Source: Dickeya zeae NCPPB 2538
GTDB taxonomy: Bacteria; Pseudomonadota; Gammaproteobacteria; Enterobacterales; Enterobacteriaceae
Length of the DNA stretch: 64,000 nucleotides
Assembly (NCBI RefSeq): GCF_000406165.1
Contig: NZ_CM001977.1
Span: forward strand, 3,507,660 to 3,571,659
Direction: 5' to 3'
The position numbers and the translations under genes are program-made. Shown one piece after another: positions 27,114 through 35,759 of this stretch. The notes below the pieces were generated by a model, which saw nothing but the letters and a program-made list of their open reading frames with translations, ran no database searches and had not been told where the DNA came from. How positions within the stretch are numbered: the first letter of the stretch is position 1; the number at the start of each line of letters is the position of its first letter.

Positions 27114-28448
27114 ATGACGCTATCTTTTCGTACTTACCAACCCGCCGCCGATGGCATTACCCCGGATACCGCACGCTTCCAGCAAGCACTCGACGACCTG
27201 GACGCACAGGGCGGCGGCACGCTGGTGGTCGAGTCGGGACGTTATTTGCTAGGGGGCCTGCGGCTTCCTTCGAACTGCTGCCTGCAACTGGATGAAGGCG
27301 CGGAGCTCATCGCCAGCGCCTGTTATGACGATTTTGCCCACACCACAACGCTCAGCGTGGCAGAGCTTTCCGATCGTGCATTTTTGTATGCACGCCAGCA
27401 GCGCAACATCACCTTGTGTGGAAAAGGAAAAATTACTGGCAGCGCCGATGCCTATTTTTCGGCACAGCCCGATGAGCAAGGCTATCGGTTACCCGCACAG
27501 CATCGGCCGCGTATTGTGGTGCTGGAGGACTGTGAGCAGATTACGATACAGGATATCACTATCGAACACGCCCCGATGTGGACCGTCCATCTGGTGAGTT
27601 GCCGTCAGGTCAACGTTGAACGCCTGACGGTGGATAACGACATGACGATGGCCAACACCGACGCGCTCAATCTCGACAGTTGTCAGGATGTCATCGTCCA
27701 CGATTGTCATCTAAGCGCCGCCGATGATGCCTTGTGCATCAAAACCACCGCCAAGCCCCCTGCCATGCAATATAAAGCCCAACGTATGACCGTCAGCCAC
27801 TGCCGGTTGCGCTCACGCAGCTGTGCGCTGAAAATCGGTACCGAGACCTTTGCCGATATCGAAGACCTGAACGTCAGCCACTGTACTCTCTACGACTCCA
27901 ACCGGGGGATCGGCCTTATTTCCCGCGATGGTGGTGCGTTTCGTCGAATTTGTTTTAGCGATATCACGGTCGAATGCGTCACTGCGCCGCCGTGTCATTG
28001 GGGGAAAGCAGACCCGATATTCATCTCGGTACGCTACCGCGATCCAACGATCGAACCGGGGGTTATTGAGCAGGTTCGCTTTGCGCGGATAACCGGTGTC
28101 AGTGAAGGGGCTATCAATCTGCACAGTACGCCAGCAGGTTATGTCCGCGATATTCATTTCGAGGACATAACGCTGACACAACAATCAGGCGATAGTACGG
28201 AACAAGGCCTGTACGACGTTCGCCCGCCCTGTAACCCGGCCCGCCCCACCGGCATGGGACTGGATAATGCGTATCTGGTTAATCCGGATACCGGGCGCGC
28301 TTATGGCGTGGAGGTTTATCCGGGGGGAATGCCTGCGCTGTTTGCGCGCGGCATCAACGGGCTGACATGGCACAACATGACGCTACAACGCCCCTCCCCG
28401 TTGCCTGTCGGCTGGAACCGCGATGCGATTATTGAACTGGCAGAGTAG
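27114..28448 (+). CDS. Cytoplasmic GH28-family glycosidase (polygalacturonase-like)
   Basis: Right-handed parallel beta-helix enzyme of family GH28, which cleaves galacturonide or rhamnogalacturonide bonds. Catalytic-type motifs are NTDALNLD (181-188) and ADDALCIK (203-210), providing the paired aspartates. The usual GHG motif is replaced by CALKIGTE (237-244) and RIK by NRGIGLISRD, as in divergent GH28 subfamilies, so the substrate is uncertain. I chose ATG 27114 (444 aa), with AGGA upstream; the frame is open from 27030. No signal peptide, hence intracellular action on imported oligomers. The stop codon lies inside the first unit of a 20-bp tandem repeat. Confidence 0.88.
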   Translation: MTLSFRTYQPAADGITPDTARFQQALDDLDAQGGGTLVVESGRYLLGGLRLPSNCCLQLDEGAELIASACYDDFAHTTTLSVAELSDRAFLYARQQRNITLCGKGKITGSADAYFSAQPDEQGYRLPAQHRPRIVVLEDCEQITIQDITIEHAPMWTVHLVSCRQVNVERLTVDNDMTMANTDALNLDSCQDVIVHDCHLSAADDALCIKTTAKPPAMQYKAQRMTVSHCRLRSRSCALKIGTETFADIEDLNVSHCTLYDSNRGIGLISRDGGAFRRICFSDITVECVTAPPCHWGKADPIFISVRYRDPTIEPGVIEQVRFARITGVSEGAINLHSTPAGYVRDIHFEDITLTQQSGDSTEQGLYDVRPPCNPARPTGMGLDNAYLVNPDTGRAYGVEVYPGGMPALFARGINGLTWHNMTLQRPSPLPVGWNRDAIIELAE

Positions 28449-28491
28449 CTCTTGAACTGACAGCGTAATGATTGAACTGACAGCGTAACCT
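28432..28491. repeat. Three 20-bp tandem units spanning the GH28 stop codon
   Basis: Units start at 28432, 28452 and 28472. The second unit is TTGAACTGACAGCGTAATGA. The first differs at a few bases (TTGAACTGGCAGAGTAG...) and contains the last codons and TAG stop of the GH28 gene, so the array looks like outward duplication of the gene end. Confidence 0.8.
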
Positions 28492-28533
28492 GACCACCTG
28501 ATTGCTCCGCTCTATTCGGACTGGCGCAACAGA

Positions 28534-28587
28534 CACAAGCGACAGTGACTGCACAAGGCATAGACCTCACACAAGGTATAGTCGGGT
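28534..28587. repeat. Three degenerate 18-bp tandem units
   Basis: Units begin at 28534, 28552 and 28570, each starting CACAAG. CACAAGGCATAG in the second and CACAAGGTATAG in the third differ at one base. With the 20-bp array before it, repeats fill much of the GH28-queD gap. Confidence 0.6.
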
Positions 28588-28661
28588 TGTCAGGAAACGT
28601 GCTTCACACCGTACTTTCCGGTAGTATGCGACGGTTTTTTGAATGACACGAGAGCATCACC

Positions 28662-29030
28662 ATGCCAACCACACTGTTTAAAGACTTCCAGTTTGAGGCC
28701 GCACACCGGCTTCCCCATGTGCCGGACGGCCATAAATGCGGCCGCCTGCATGGGCATTCGTTCATGGTTCGTCTGGAAATTACCGGTGAGGTCGATCCTT
28801 ATACCGGCTGGGTGATGGATTTCGCCGAATTGAAGGCGGCGTTCAAGCCGACCTGGGAGCGGTTGGATCACCACTACCTCAACGAGATCCCTGGGCTCGA
28901 AAACCCAACCAGCGAAGTGCTGGCGCGGTGGATCTGGCAGCAGCTTAAACCGACACTGCCGTTACTCAGCGCCGTGACCGTCAAGGAAACCTGCACCGCC
29001 GGGTGCATCTACCGCGGCGAAGAGGACTAA
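28662..29030 (+). CDS. queD: 6-carboxy-5,6,7,8-tetrahydropterin synthase
   Basis: Second step of queuosine biosynthesis: converts dihydroneopterin triphosphate to 6-carboxytetrahydropterin. Zinc ligands are in EAAHRLPHV (H14 region) and CGRLHGHSF (residues about 25-33, with the catalytic Cys). DHHYLNEIPGLENPTSE and KETCTAGCIYRGE complete the family pattern. 122 aa, as in E. coli, where queD directly neighbours cysJ; here the carbohydrate island lies between. Converges with queE. Confidence 0.97.
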   Translation: MPTTLFKDFQFEAAHRLPHVPDGHKCGRLHGHSFMVRLEITGEVDPYTGWVMDFAELKAAFKPTWERLDHHYLNEIPGLENPTSEVLARWIWQQLKPTLPLLSAVTVKETCTAGCIYRGEED

Positions 29031-29066
29031 CCCCACACCCGACGCCACGCGCTATTTTCCGGCTCG

Positions 29067-29738
29067 TCAGGCGATATTCAGGTATTTGTGAGTCTGCATC
29101 GATAAACGCCAGTTGCGGGCGATGCAGGTTTCAATACACAGCCGGGTGGCATCCTCTTTCTGGCTGACGGGTTGTAAGGCCACAACCCGCGCCTTATCGT
29201 CATCCAGTCGCGCCAGTAACCCATCCAATGCCTCGATATCCCGCTCACGCGCCACCGGGTGTTTGATTTCATCCGCCCGTTGCAACGCCTGATCCAACAC
29301 CGCCAGACCGCCACGCATATTCACTTTGGGAGACACCGTCACCCAACAAGCTGATGAGCAACGCACCTCATGGGTGCCGCTGGTTTCAATCTGGGTACTG
29401 AATCCCTGCTGTTCCAGCGCCTGCGTCAACGGCGTTAAATCATGAATACAAGGCTCGCCGCCGGTAATCACCACATGTCTGGCGCTGTACCCCTGCTGCG
29501 TTATCTGTTGCAACAGCTCCTCGACACTGGAACTGCTCCAGGCATCACTTTCCCCGTGCTTAACCAGCACCTCCGCCAGTGAGATCTGCCGCTCTGGCAG
29601 TGTGTCCCAGGTGTGTTTGGTATCACACCAACTGCACCCTACCGGGCACCCTTGTAGACGGATAAACACCGCCGGGACGCCGGTAAAAAAACCTTCGCCC
29701 TGCAGGGTCTGGAACATTTCGTTAATCGGGTAACGCAT
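29067..29738 (-). CDS. queE: 7-carboxy-7-deazaguanine synthase
   Basis: Radical-SAM enzyme of queuosine biosynthesis; rearranges the QueD product to 7-carboxy-7-deazaguanine. The [4Fe-4S] motif CPVGCSWC (C-x3-C-x2-C) lies at residues 31-38, followed by DTKHTW. GGEP near 94-97 contacts SAM. 223 aa. Converges with queD, which supplies its substrate. Confidence 0.97.
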   Translation of the reverse strand: MRYPINEMFQTLQGEGFFTGVPAVFIRLQGCPVGCSWCDTKHTWDTLPERQISLAEVLVKHGESDAWSSSSVEELLQQITQQGYSARHVVITGGEPCIHDLTPLTQALEQQGFSTQIETSGTHEVRCSSACWVTVSPKVNMRGGLAVLDQALQRADEIKHPVARERDIEALDGLLARLDDDKARVVALQPVSQKEDATRLCIETCIARNWRLSMQTHKYLNIA

Positions 29739-29837
29739 CGTGTTTGAGTATTCCTTCTGGCTAAACCACTATTATCGCCGATAGTCGGAGCCATGCCAAA
29801 CCGCCGGGTGCGCATCCCAACCAAACGGCTGAATGAA

Positions 29838-29879
29838 ACGGTGACCTGTATACGGTTACCTGAAAACGGTTATCAGAAA
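29838..29879. repeat. Three 14-bp tandem units upstream of the MBL-fold gene
   Basis: Units start at 29838, 29852 and 29866: ACGGTGACCTGTAT, then ACGGTTACCTGAAA, then ACGGTTATCAGAAA. A decayed copy (ACGGCTGAATGAA) precedes them. They lie in the 256-base divergent gap between queE and the MBL-fold gene. Confidence 0.7.
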
Positions 29880-29994
29880 AAATGCAGTTACCGAGAAAAG
29901 ACGATTGCCGGAAATTTGTACCTTCCCGCTTCCCGGTTAATAATCAACAGGCAGCATATATCCGGCCGAACTTCTTCAAATAAGGAAATGCACG

Positions 29995-30969
29995 ATGACG
30001 TTATTAAAGCCTCTGGCTGTTTTCTGTTTATCACTTTCTCTGGTGTCGACTTTCGCCCATGCCGAAGCCGTCGCGCAAGTCAAAACCCAACCCGGTTATT
30101 ACCGTATCATGGTCGGGCAATATGAAATTACTGCCTTGTCTGATGGCACCAACACCATGCCAATGGACAAATTACTCACCCGCACCCCACGGGAGAAAAT
30201 TGTCAGCCTGCTGGACGCCAGTTACCTGAAGCCACAGGTGGAAACCTCCATCAATGCCTTTCTCATCAACACCGGCAAAAACCTGATTCTGGTCGACAGT
30301 GGCACCGGGGCTCTGGGAGGGAAAACCACCGGTAAAACCCTGAGCAACCTGAAAGCCGCAGGTTATAAACCGGAGCAGGTTGATACCGTGCTGGTCACCC
30401 ACCTGCACGCCGATCACTTCGGCGGGCTGGTTAGCGACGGCAAGCTGGTTTACCCCAACGCCGTTATTTATGTGAACCAGAAAGACACGGATTTCTGGTT
30501 GAGTCAGGATAATCTGAAAAAAGCGCCCAAAGATAAAAAAGCCGGATTTGAACGCGTGCAGGAAGTGTTCCGCCATATCCGTGAGGCTGGCAAACTCAGA
30601 ACATTTACCGATAACCAGTCGCTGCCAGCCAATATCATTGCCGTACCGACACCGGGTCACACCCCCGGCCATACGGCATTTTTAGTCAACAGCGACGGGC
30701 AGAAAATCCTGCTGTGGGGAGATATCGTCCATGCTGAAGCGGTGCAAATGCCACTACCGGATACCGCTATCACCTTTGACTCCGATAGCGATCAGGCGGT
30801 TCGCACCCGCGATGCGTTGCTGAAAGAGACGGTAAAACAAGGCTATTGGGTGGCTGGCGCACACCTGCCATTCCCCGGTATTGGTCACGTCGCGGCACAG
30901 CATGATGCCAGCGGTAAAACCAACGGTTATCGCTGGTTACCGGTGAATTACAGCCTGTCGGGATTGTGA
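29995..30969 (+). CDS. Periplasmic metallo-beta-lactamase-fold hydrolase
   Basis: Secreted zinc hydrolase: a Sec signal peptide ends at AHA-EA near residue 24. The metal site THLHADHFGG gives H136, H138, D140 and H141; further ligands are expected at H in PTPGHTPGHT (about 221-226) and D in WGDIVHAE (about 242). 324 aa. The overall pattern resembles the methyl-parathion-hydrolase/lactonase group of the superfamily (AiiA-like), so organophosphate, lactone or ester substrates are possible; the natural substrate cannot be read from sequence. A monocistronic gene between queE and rhiN. Confidence 0.85.
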   Translation: MTLLKPLAVFCLSLSLVSTFAHAEAVAQVKTQPGYYRIMVGQYEITALSDGTNTMPMDKLLTRTPREKIVSLLDASYLKPQVETSINAFLINTGKNLILVDSGTGALGGKTTGKTLSNLKAAGYKPEQVDTVLVTHLHADHFGGLVSDGKLVYPNAVIYVNQKDTDFWLSQDNLKKAPKDKKAGFERVQEVFRHIREAGKLRTFTDNQSLPANIIAVPTPGHTPGHTAFLVNSDGQKILLWGDIVHAEAVQMPLPDTAITFDSDSDQAVRTRDALLKETVKQGYWVAGAHLPFPGIGHVAAQHDASGKTNGYRWLPVNYSLSGL

Positions 30970-30984
30970 GTGATAGCATTCATC

Positions 30985-31014
30985 AAAAACACGGGCTTCC
31001 AGTGGAAGCCCGTG
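30985..31014 (-). terminator. Terminator after rhiN
   Basis: A perfect 11-bp stem (CACGGGCTTCC with GGAAGCCCGTG) around a 3-base loop. The A-run at 30985-30989 reads as a U-run on the minus strand, so it ends the rhiT-rhiN transcript; it may also slow the MBL-gene transcript. Confidence 0.88.
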
Positions 31015-31041
31015 CAACATGACCTTTACCTGTCGACGTGT

Positions 31042-32181
31042 TTACAGATAAACGCGCAAGTACTCTGACAGACACAAAATCGCCATCGCCTGACCATACG
31101 GCATGGAGGTCAGCGGAATCTGGCGATAGTAATCCAGATCTTTCCCCATCGCCGTCCCGAAGGAGACGTTGAGCAGCTCACCGCTCTCACTGATATTTGC
31201 CAGTACGCCACGCATCGCCTTTTCCGCTACCTCTGCGTAGCGACGGTCGATATAGCGTTTGCGTACCGCTTTCAAGATGCCATAGGCAAACCCGGCAGTC
31301 GCGGAGCTTTCCAGATAAGAATTAGGGTCATCGAGCAGGGTATGCCACAGACCGCTATCATCCTGATACTTCGTCAGCGCATCGACCTGGCTCTCCAGCA
31401 CCTGAATCAGAAAACGTCGGGTGGCGTTACCTTCCGGCAAATCCAGCAGTTCGATAAACTCCGGAATAACGATGGTCAACCAACTGTTGCCGCGAGCCCA
31501 ACGCGCCTGGGCAAAACTGTGGTTGCCGTCAAAAGTCCAACCGTGGAACCACAGGCCGCTTTGACGATCCATCAGGTACTGCACATGCAGCAGGAACTGG
31601 TAAGTCGCCTCCTCCACAAATTCAGGGCGATTAAGCAGTTTGCCGATCTTCGCCAGCGGCAACACGCTCATCATCAGGGTATCGTCCCACAGTTGATCGG
31701 TGTTTTCGCTGTTATAGACAATATGCTGCAACCCGTCCTTGTGGGTACGCGGCATATCGTACATCACCCATTCTGCCCAGCGTTCAAGATACGGCACCCA
31801 ACGACTGTCGCCGGTTTCTTCATAGCGGTAGGCCAGCGTCAAAAACGGGCATACCGTGTTGACGTTTTTGGTCGGCGTTCCCTCTTCCAGTCGAGCAGTA
31901 AACCAGTCATCGATGATAGCGCGCATCCGCTCGTCACCGGTCTGGCGATAATACTGGTAGATGCCATACAGCCCGATGCCGTGCGTCCATTCCCAACCTG
32001 CCCACCCTTTGGTGTCGATGACCCGCCCGTCATCCAGACGCAGCAGGAATTCGCCGGTTTTATCTTCGATATTGACAAGGTTGTCGGTCACCCGGCAAAT
32101 CAATGCCTTTAACTCGTCCCGTGAGATAACGTATTCGGGCTGGCGCAACAGCGCACTATGCTTTACAGGAAAAATGGTCAT
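31042..32181 (-). CDS. rhiN: Unsaturated rhamnogalacturonyl hydrolase (GH105)
   Basis: Cytoplasmic hydrolase that removes the unsaturated galacturonyl residue from rhamnogalacturonan I fragments made by lyases such as RhiE. Family GH105 (YteR/YesR/RhiN): the (alpha/alpha)6 barrel contains WDDTLMMSVLPLAKIG, whose Asp (D166/D167) matches the catalytic position of YteR. GWEWTHGIGLYGIYQYY (61-78) is another family hallmark. 379 aa. It follows the GPH transporter gene by 92 bases on the same strand, the arrangement of the rhiTN operon described in Dickeya dadantii. Confidence 0.9.
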   Translation of the reverse strand: MTIFPVKHSALLRQPEYVISRDELKALICRVTDNLVNIEDKTGEFLLRLDDGRVIDTKGWAGWEWTHGIGLYGIYQYYRQTGDERMRAIIDDWFTARLEEGTPTKNVNTVCPFLTLAYRYEETGDSRWVPYLERWAEWVMYDMPRTHKDGLQHIVYNSENTDQLWDDTLMMSVLPLAKIGKLLNRPEFVEEATYQFLLHVQYLMDRQSGLWFHGWTFDGNHSFAQARWARGNSWLTIVIPEFIELLDLPEGNATRRFLIQVLESQVDALTKYQDDSGLWHTLLDDPNSYLESSATAGFAYGILKAVRKRYIDRRYAEVAEKAMRGVLANISESGELLNVSFGTAMGKDLDYYRQIPLTSMPYGQAMAILCLSEYLRVYL

Positions 32182-32273
32182 AACAGATATCCAGTTCCAG
32201 TTTTATTACCCATCAATCGATGGCTTAACAGTCAATCACATCGCGTCAATCGCGCGTCAGTTTAACGACAGAC

Positions 32274-33854
32274 TCAATGGACGCCGTGGTGAGGCGTTCC
32301 ACGGGCTATTGGCCGGGCTGGCGCTTTATGGCGGTTGAGGTAACCAATGTTGTTGTTCCCCCACAGCGACTCATAAGGCATACCCGCCAGCATCTCCACC
32401 GTCTCACGCGCTTCAGGCGTAATTTTTTCCGGTACGATACGGCCAGCTTCGCGCATTTTCGCCGTTTCCTGCCGCAACACTTCATGGGTTTGCAGATTCA
32501 GTTTAAAGCGCAGAGATACCAGAAAACCCAATGCCAGTACGGCGACAGTCCCAAAGCACAGCACCGTCAGAATGGTGTGGCTGACGCCCGGTGCCTGCAC
32601 GCTCTGACCAGAAACAAAACCGGATAACTGTAAAACGATCCCCACCAGCATCACCGCCCCCGCCTGAGAGGCTTTACGGGTCAAGGTCATAATCCCGGCG
32701 AAAATCCCTTCACGACGTTGTGCAGTGATCACCTCGTCCACATCGGCAATGTAGGTATAGGTATTCCACGGGACATAGTTGATGCCGCCACGTCCCAGAC
32801 CGGCCAGACCAGATACCAGCAACAACAGCGAAAACGCCGAATGCATCCCGCTGTAATAGAGGAAGCCATACGAGAGTGCACTTACACCAAACAGGCATAC
32901 CACCATGCGGTAAGACGGTGCCGGACCAAATTTGATGCACAACGGGATCATCGCGATCACCGAGATAAATTGCAGGATAGCCATCGTCCCCATCAGGTTT
33001 GACGCCACCGTCGGGCTTTGCATCAACACGAACACCACGTAATACGTGAACACCGCATTAAATACGTCCTGCGCGATGTAACCGCCCAGATACATCCCTA
33101 AATGCTGGCGGAAGATGCGAATGCGCAGCGTCGACAGCAGTTCAATATTGAGGCGCTTGAGGCTCTGTCCGAGCGTCAGTGACTGACGTTCTTTTTCCGC
33201 CCGTAATGAGGCTTCAGACATCTGGTCGCGTGAGCGCTCCCAGGTAAACAGATACACCAATGTCAGTACACACGCGCAAATGACTGAGAACACCAGACTG
33301 GCGTAGAAAAAAGACACCGCGTTATCTTTACCGAAATGCCCCAGCAGAATGCCCGGCAAAAACGCGGCCAGAATGGCCGACAACTGTGCCAGCGCGATAC
33401 GCGCGCCGGAAAACTTGGTTTTTTGTTTAAAGTCATCCGTCATTTCCGGCACCAGCGTTTCATACGGCACCAGAACCATGGTGTAGATCACGTCAAACAG
33501 CAGGTAAGTTAGCAGGTAATACCAGTAATCCATGTGGCCGACCCACATCAGGCTGTAGCTGAAGACACAAGGAATACCAAGCAGAATAAAGAATTTGCGA
33601 CGCCCGAAACGCTTACCCAACCAGGTCGAACCGAAGTTATCGGTCAGGAAGCCCATCAATGGGCTGACGACGGCATCCAGCACCCTGGCCATAGCAAAAA
33701 TAAAGGTCGCCTCAATCGGCGTCAGACCGCAAAACGTGGTGTAAAAATAGAGCAACCAGCCAGCGGTGAGCGCCGTGGTGCCGGCCCCGAGAAAGTCGCC
33801 GGAACCATAGGCCAGATAATTCGCCAGCCCAATCTTACGTGTTTTCATCGCCAT
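32274..33854 (-). CDS. rhiT: GPH-family rhamnogalacturonide transporter
   Basis: Inner-membrane cation symporter of the glycoside-pentoside-hexuronide family, about 12 transmembrane segments. The GSGDFLGAGTTALTAGWLLYFY start and LGKRFGRRKFFILLG loop (about 79-93) are characteristic. 526 aa with a polar C-terminal tail from about 455. Adjacent rhiN and family knowledge point to uptake of oligosaccharides from rhamnogalacturonan I. TogT, a related GPH transporter, is the alternative name to consider. ATG 33854 or 33848 could start translation. Confidence 0.88.
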   Translation of the reverse strand: MAMKTRKIGLANYLAYGSGDFLGAGTTALTAGWLLYFYTTFCGLTPIEATFIFAMARVLDAVVSPLMGFLTDNFGSTWLGKRFGRRKFFILLGIPCVFSYSLMWVGHMDYWYYLLTYLLFDVIYTMVLVPYETLVPEMTDDFKQKTKFSGARIALAQLSAILAAFLPGILLGHFGKDNAVSFFYASLVFSVICACVLTLVYLFTWERSRDQMSEASLRAEKERQSLTLGQSLKRLNIELLSTLRIRIFRQHLGMYLGGYIAQDVFNAVFTYYVVFVLMQSPTVASNLMGTMAILQFISVIAMIPLCIKFGPAPSYRMVVCLFGVSALSYGFLYYSGMHSAFSLLLLVSGLAGLGRGGINYVPWNTYTYIADVDEVITAQRREGIFAGIMTLTRKASQAGAVMLVGIVLQLSGFVSGQSVQAPGVSHTILTVLCFGTVAVLALGFLVSLRFKLNLQTHEVLRQETAKMREAGRIVPEKITPEARETVEMLAGMPYESLWGNNNIGYLNRHKAPARPIARGTPHHGVH

Positions 33855-34284
33855 CCTTCCTCATTGATTGTATTTATGAAGGTGTTGCAGCGGCCCTAAA
33901 AAACATCGCTGCCGCCGTAGCGTTAAGGTAACGAGGCAGCAAGGCAAAAACCTTTGTGCGTTTGCCACCCCCTCATCGCTGCTGGCATCCGCGGGAAGAA
34001 CCAGCCGATCGGCTTCAAACTTCTTATCGAAATAGGATTTTGAATCAGCAGAACCTGTAGTTTGAAATCACTCTACCGGGTCGTGAGGCAGGCCGCATGC
34101 GGCGAAGAAGAGATTTGGGATCAGGTTCATTATTTGTTAGTGCAAGGTTCAGGACTCTAAAAAGAGTCAGGAAGCGTGCTCATACATCCACAACATCGCC
34201 CCCTTCCTGGCAGGTCAAAAGACAGGGTAACGCTATCTACCACACCAGACCGTATCGCGCTGGCAGCAGACCATGAGCGACAGG
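33855..34284. other. Intergenic region upstream of rhiT
   Basis: About 430 bases without a gene, expected to hold the rhiT promoter (RhaS or CRP-type control is known for rhiTN in Dickeya, but I cannot place sites with confidence). A small hairpin (GACTC-TAAAAA-GAGTC) lies near 34151-34166. Confidence 0.4.
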
Positions 34285-34285
34285 C

Positions 34286-34319
34286 AAAAAAAATCCGGAA
34301 GCGAAAACGCTTCCGGATT
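34286..34319 (-). terminator. eno intrinsic terminator
   Basis: Perfect 12-bp arms AATCCGGAAGCG and CGCTTCCGGATT around AAAA; the adjoining A8 run reads as a U-tract on the minus strand. It lies 45 bases past the eno stop. Confidence 0.92.
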
Positions 34320-34363
34320 GCAGAGGTGATTTCCGGCGAGTTAACTCACCGGATGGCAGGCGA

Positions 34364-35662
34364 TTAAGCCTGACCTTTCACTTCTTTCAGGCCGTTGAAC
34401 GGTGCAGAGTCGCCCAGTGCTTCTTCGATACGAATCAGCTGGTTGTACTTAGCAACACGGTCAGAACGGCTCATAGAACCGGTTTTGATCTGGCCAGCCG
34501 CCGTACCTACCGCCAGGTCAGCGATGGTAGCGTCTTCAGTTTCGCCAGAACGGTGAGAAATAACGGCAGTGTAGCCTGCATCTTTCGCCATCTTGATAGC
34601 AGCCAGCGTTTCAGTCAGAGAACCGATCTGGTTGAATTTGATCAGGATGGAGTTGGCGATGCCTTTCTCGATACCTTCTTTCAGGATCTTGGTGTTAGTG
34701 ACGAACAGGTCGTCGCCCACCAGCTGGATTTTGTCGCCCAGCACTTTGGTCTGGTAAGCAAAACCGTCCCAGTCAGATTCGTCCAGACCGTCTTCGATAG
34801 AAACGATCGGGTACTGTTTGGTCAGGTCTTCCAGGAAGTGAGTGAATTCTTCAGAGGTGAACGCTTTGTTGCCTTCGCCAGCCAGAACGTATTTACCGTC
34901 TTTGTAGAATTCAGACGCTGCACAGTCCATCGCCAGAGTGATGTCTTTGCCCAGCACGTAACCGGCTGCTTTTACCGCTTCAGCGATAACGGCCAGCGCT
35001 TCAGCGTTGGAGCCCAGGTTCGGCGCATAGCCACCTTCGTCACCTACAGCAGTGTTCATGCCTTTGGACTTCAGTACTTTTGCCAGGTTGTGGAACACTT
35101 CAGAACCCATACGGATGGCTTCTTTAACAGTTTTCGCGCCAACCGGCTGAATCATGAATTCCTGGATGTCGACGTTGTTGTCGGCGTGCTCACCACCGTT
35201 GATGATGTTCATCATCGGCAGCGGCATGGAGTATTTGCCCGGGGTGCCGTTCAGTTCAGCGATGTGAGCATACAGCGGCAGGCCTTTAGACGCGGCAGCG
35301 GCTTTGGCGTTAGCCAGAGAAACAGCCAGAATGGCGTTAGCGCCGAAGTTGGATTTATTCTCGGTACCGTCCAGATCGATCATGATCTTGTCGATAGCAG
35401 CCTGATCCTTAGCGTCTTTGCCCAGAACAGCCTGTGCAATCGGACCGTTTACCGCAGCAACGGCTTTAGTAACGCCTTTGCCCAGGAAACGGGATTTGTC
35501 GCCGTCACGCAGTTCCAGCGCTTCGCGGGAGCCAGTAGAAGCGCCTGACGGTGCAGCAGCCAGACCAACGAAACCACCTTCCAGGTGAACTTCCGCTTCA
35601 ACAGTCGGGTTTCCGCGTGAGTCGATGATTTCACGGCCAATGACTTTAACGATTTTGGACAT
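34364..35662 (-). CDS. eno: Enolase
   Basis: Interconverts 2-phosphoglycerate and phosphoenolpyruvate in glycolysis; also a part of the RNA degradosome in enterobacteria. 432 aa. The signature SILIKFNQIGSLTETLAAI lies around 338-356, with the catalytic Lys (K342) in it; metal ligands are in AMDCAASEF (D246), SIEDGLDESDW (E290) and VGDDLFVTN (D317). Follows pyrG by 97 bases. The gar/gud enzymes in this window yield 2-phosphoglycerate, its substrate. Confidence 0.98.
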   Translation of the reverse strand: MSKIVKVIGREIIDSRGNPTVEAEVHLEGGFVGLAAAPSGASTGSREALELRDGDKSRFLGKGVTKAVAAVNGPIAQAVLGKDAKDQAAIDKIMIDLDGTENKSNFGANAILAVSLANAKAAAASKGLPLYAHIAELNGTPGKYSMPLPMMNIINGGEHADNNVDIQEFMIQPVGAKTVKEAIRMGSEVFHNLAKVLKSKGMNTAVGDEGGYAPNLGSNAEALAVIAEAVKAAGYVLGKDITLAMDCAASEFYKDGKYVLAGEGNKAFTSEEFTHFLEDLTKQYPIVSIEDGLDESDWDGFAYQTKVLGDKIQLVGDDLFVTNTKILKEGIEKGIANSILIKFNQIGSLTETLAAIKMAKDAGYTAVISHRSGETEDATIADLAVGTAAGQIKTGSMSRSDRVAKYNQLIRIEEALGDSAPFNGLKEVKGQA

Positions 35663-35702
35663 CAGATTTTCCTCAGTACAAGTTAAACTAAAACCTCAGA
35701 CG

Positions 35703-35732
35703 GCAACGCGCGATCAGAAGACCGCGCGTTGC
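35703..35732 (-). terminator. Hairpin between pyrG and eno (attenuator-like)
   Basis: Perfect 10-bp GC-rich arms GCAACGCGCG and CGCGCGTTGC around a 10-base loop, with no direct U-tract. It could partly uncouple eno from pyrG or stabilise the pyrG 3' end. Confidence 0.6.
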
Positions 35733-35759
35733 TGCAAAACTCATTTCACTGGTAAAACC

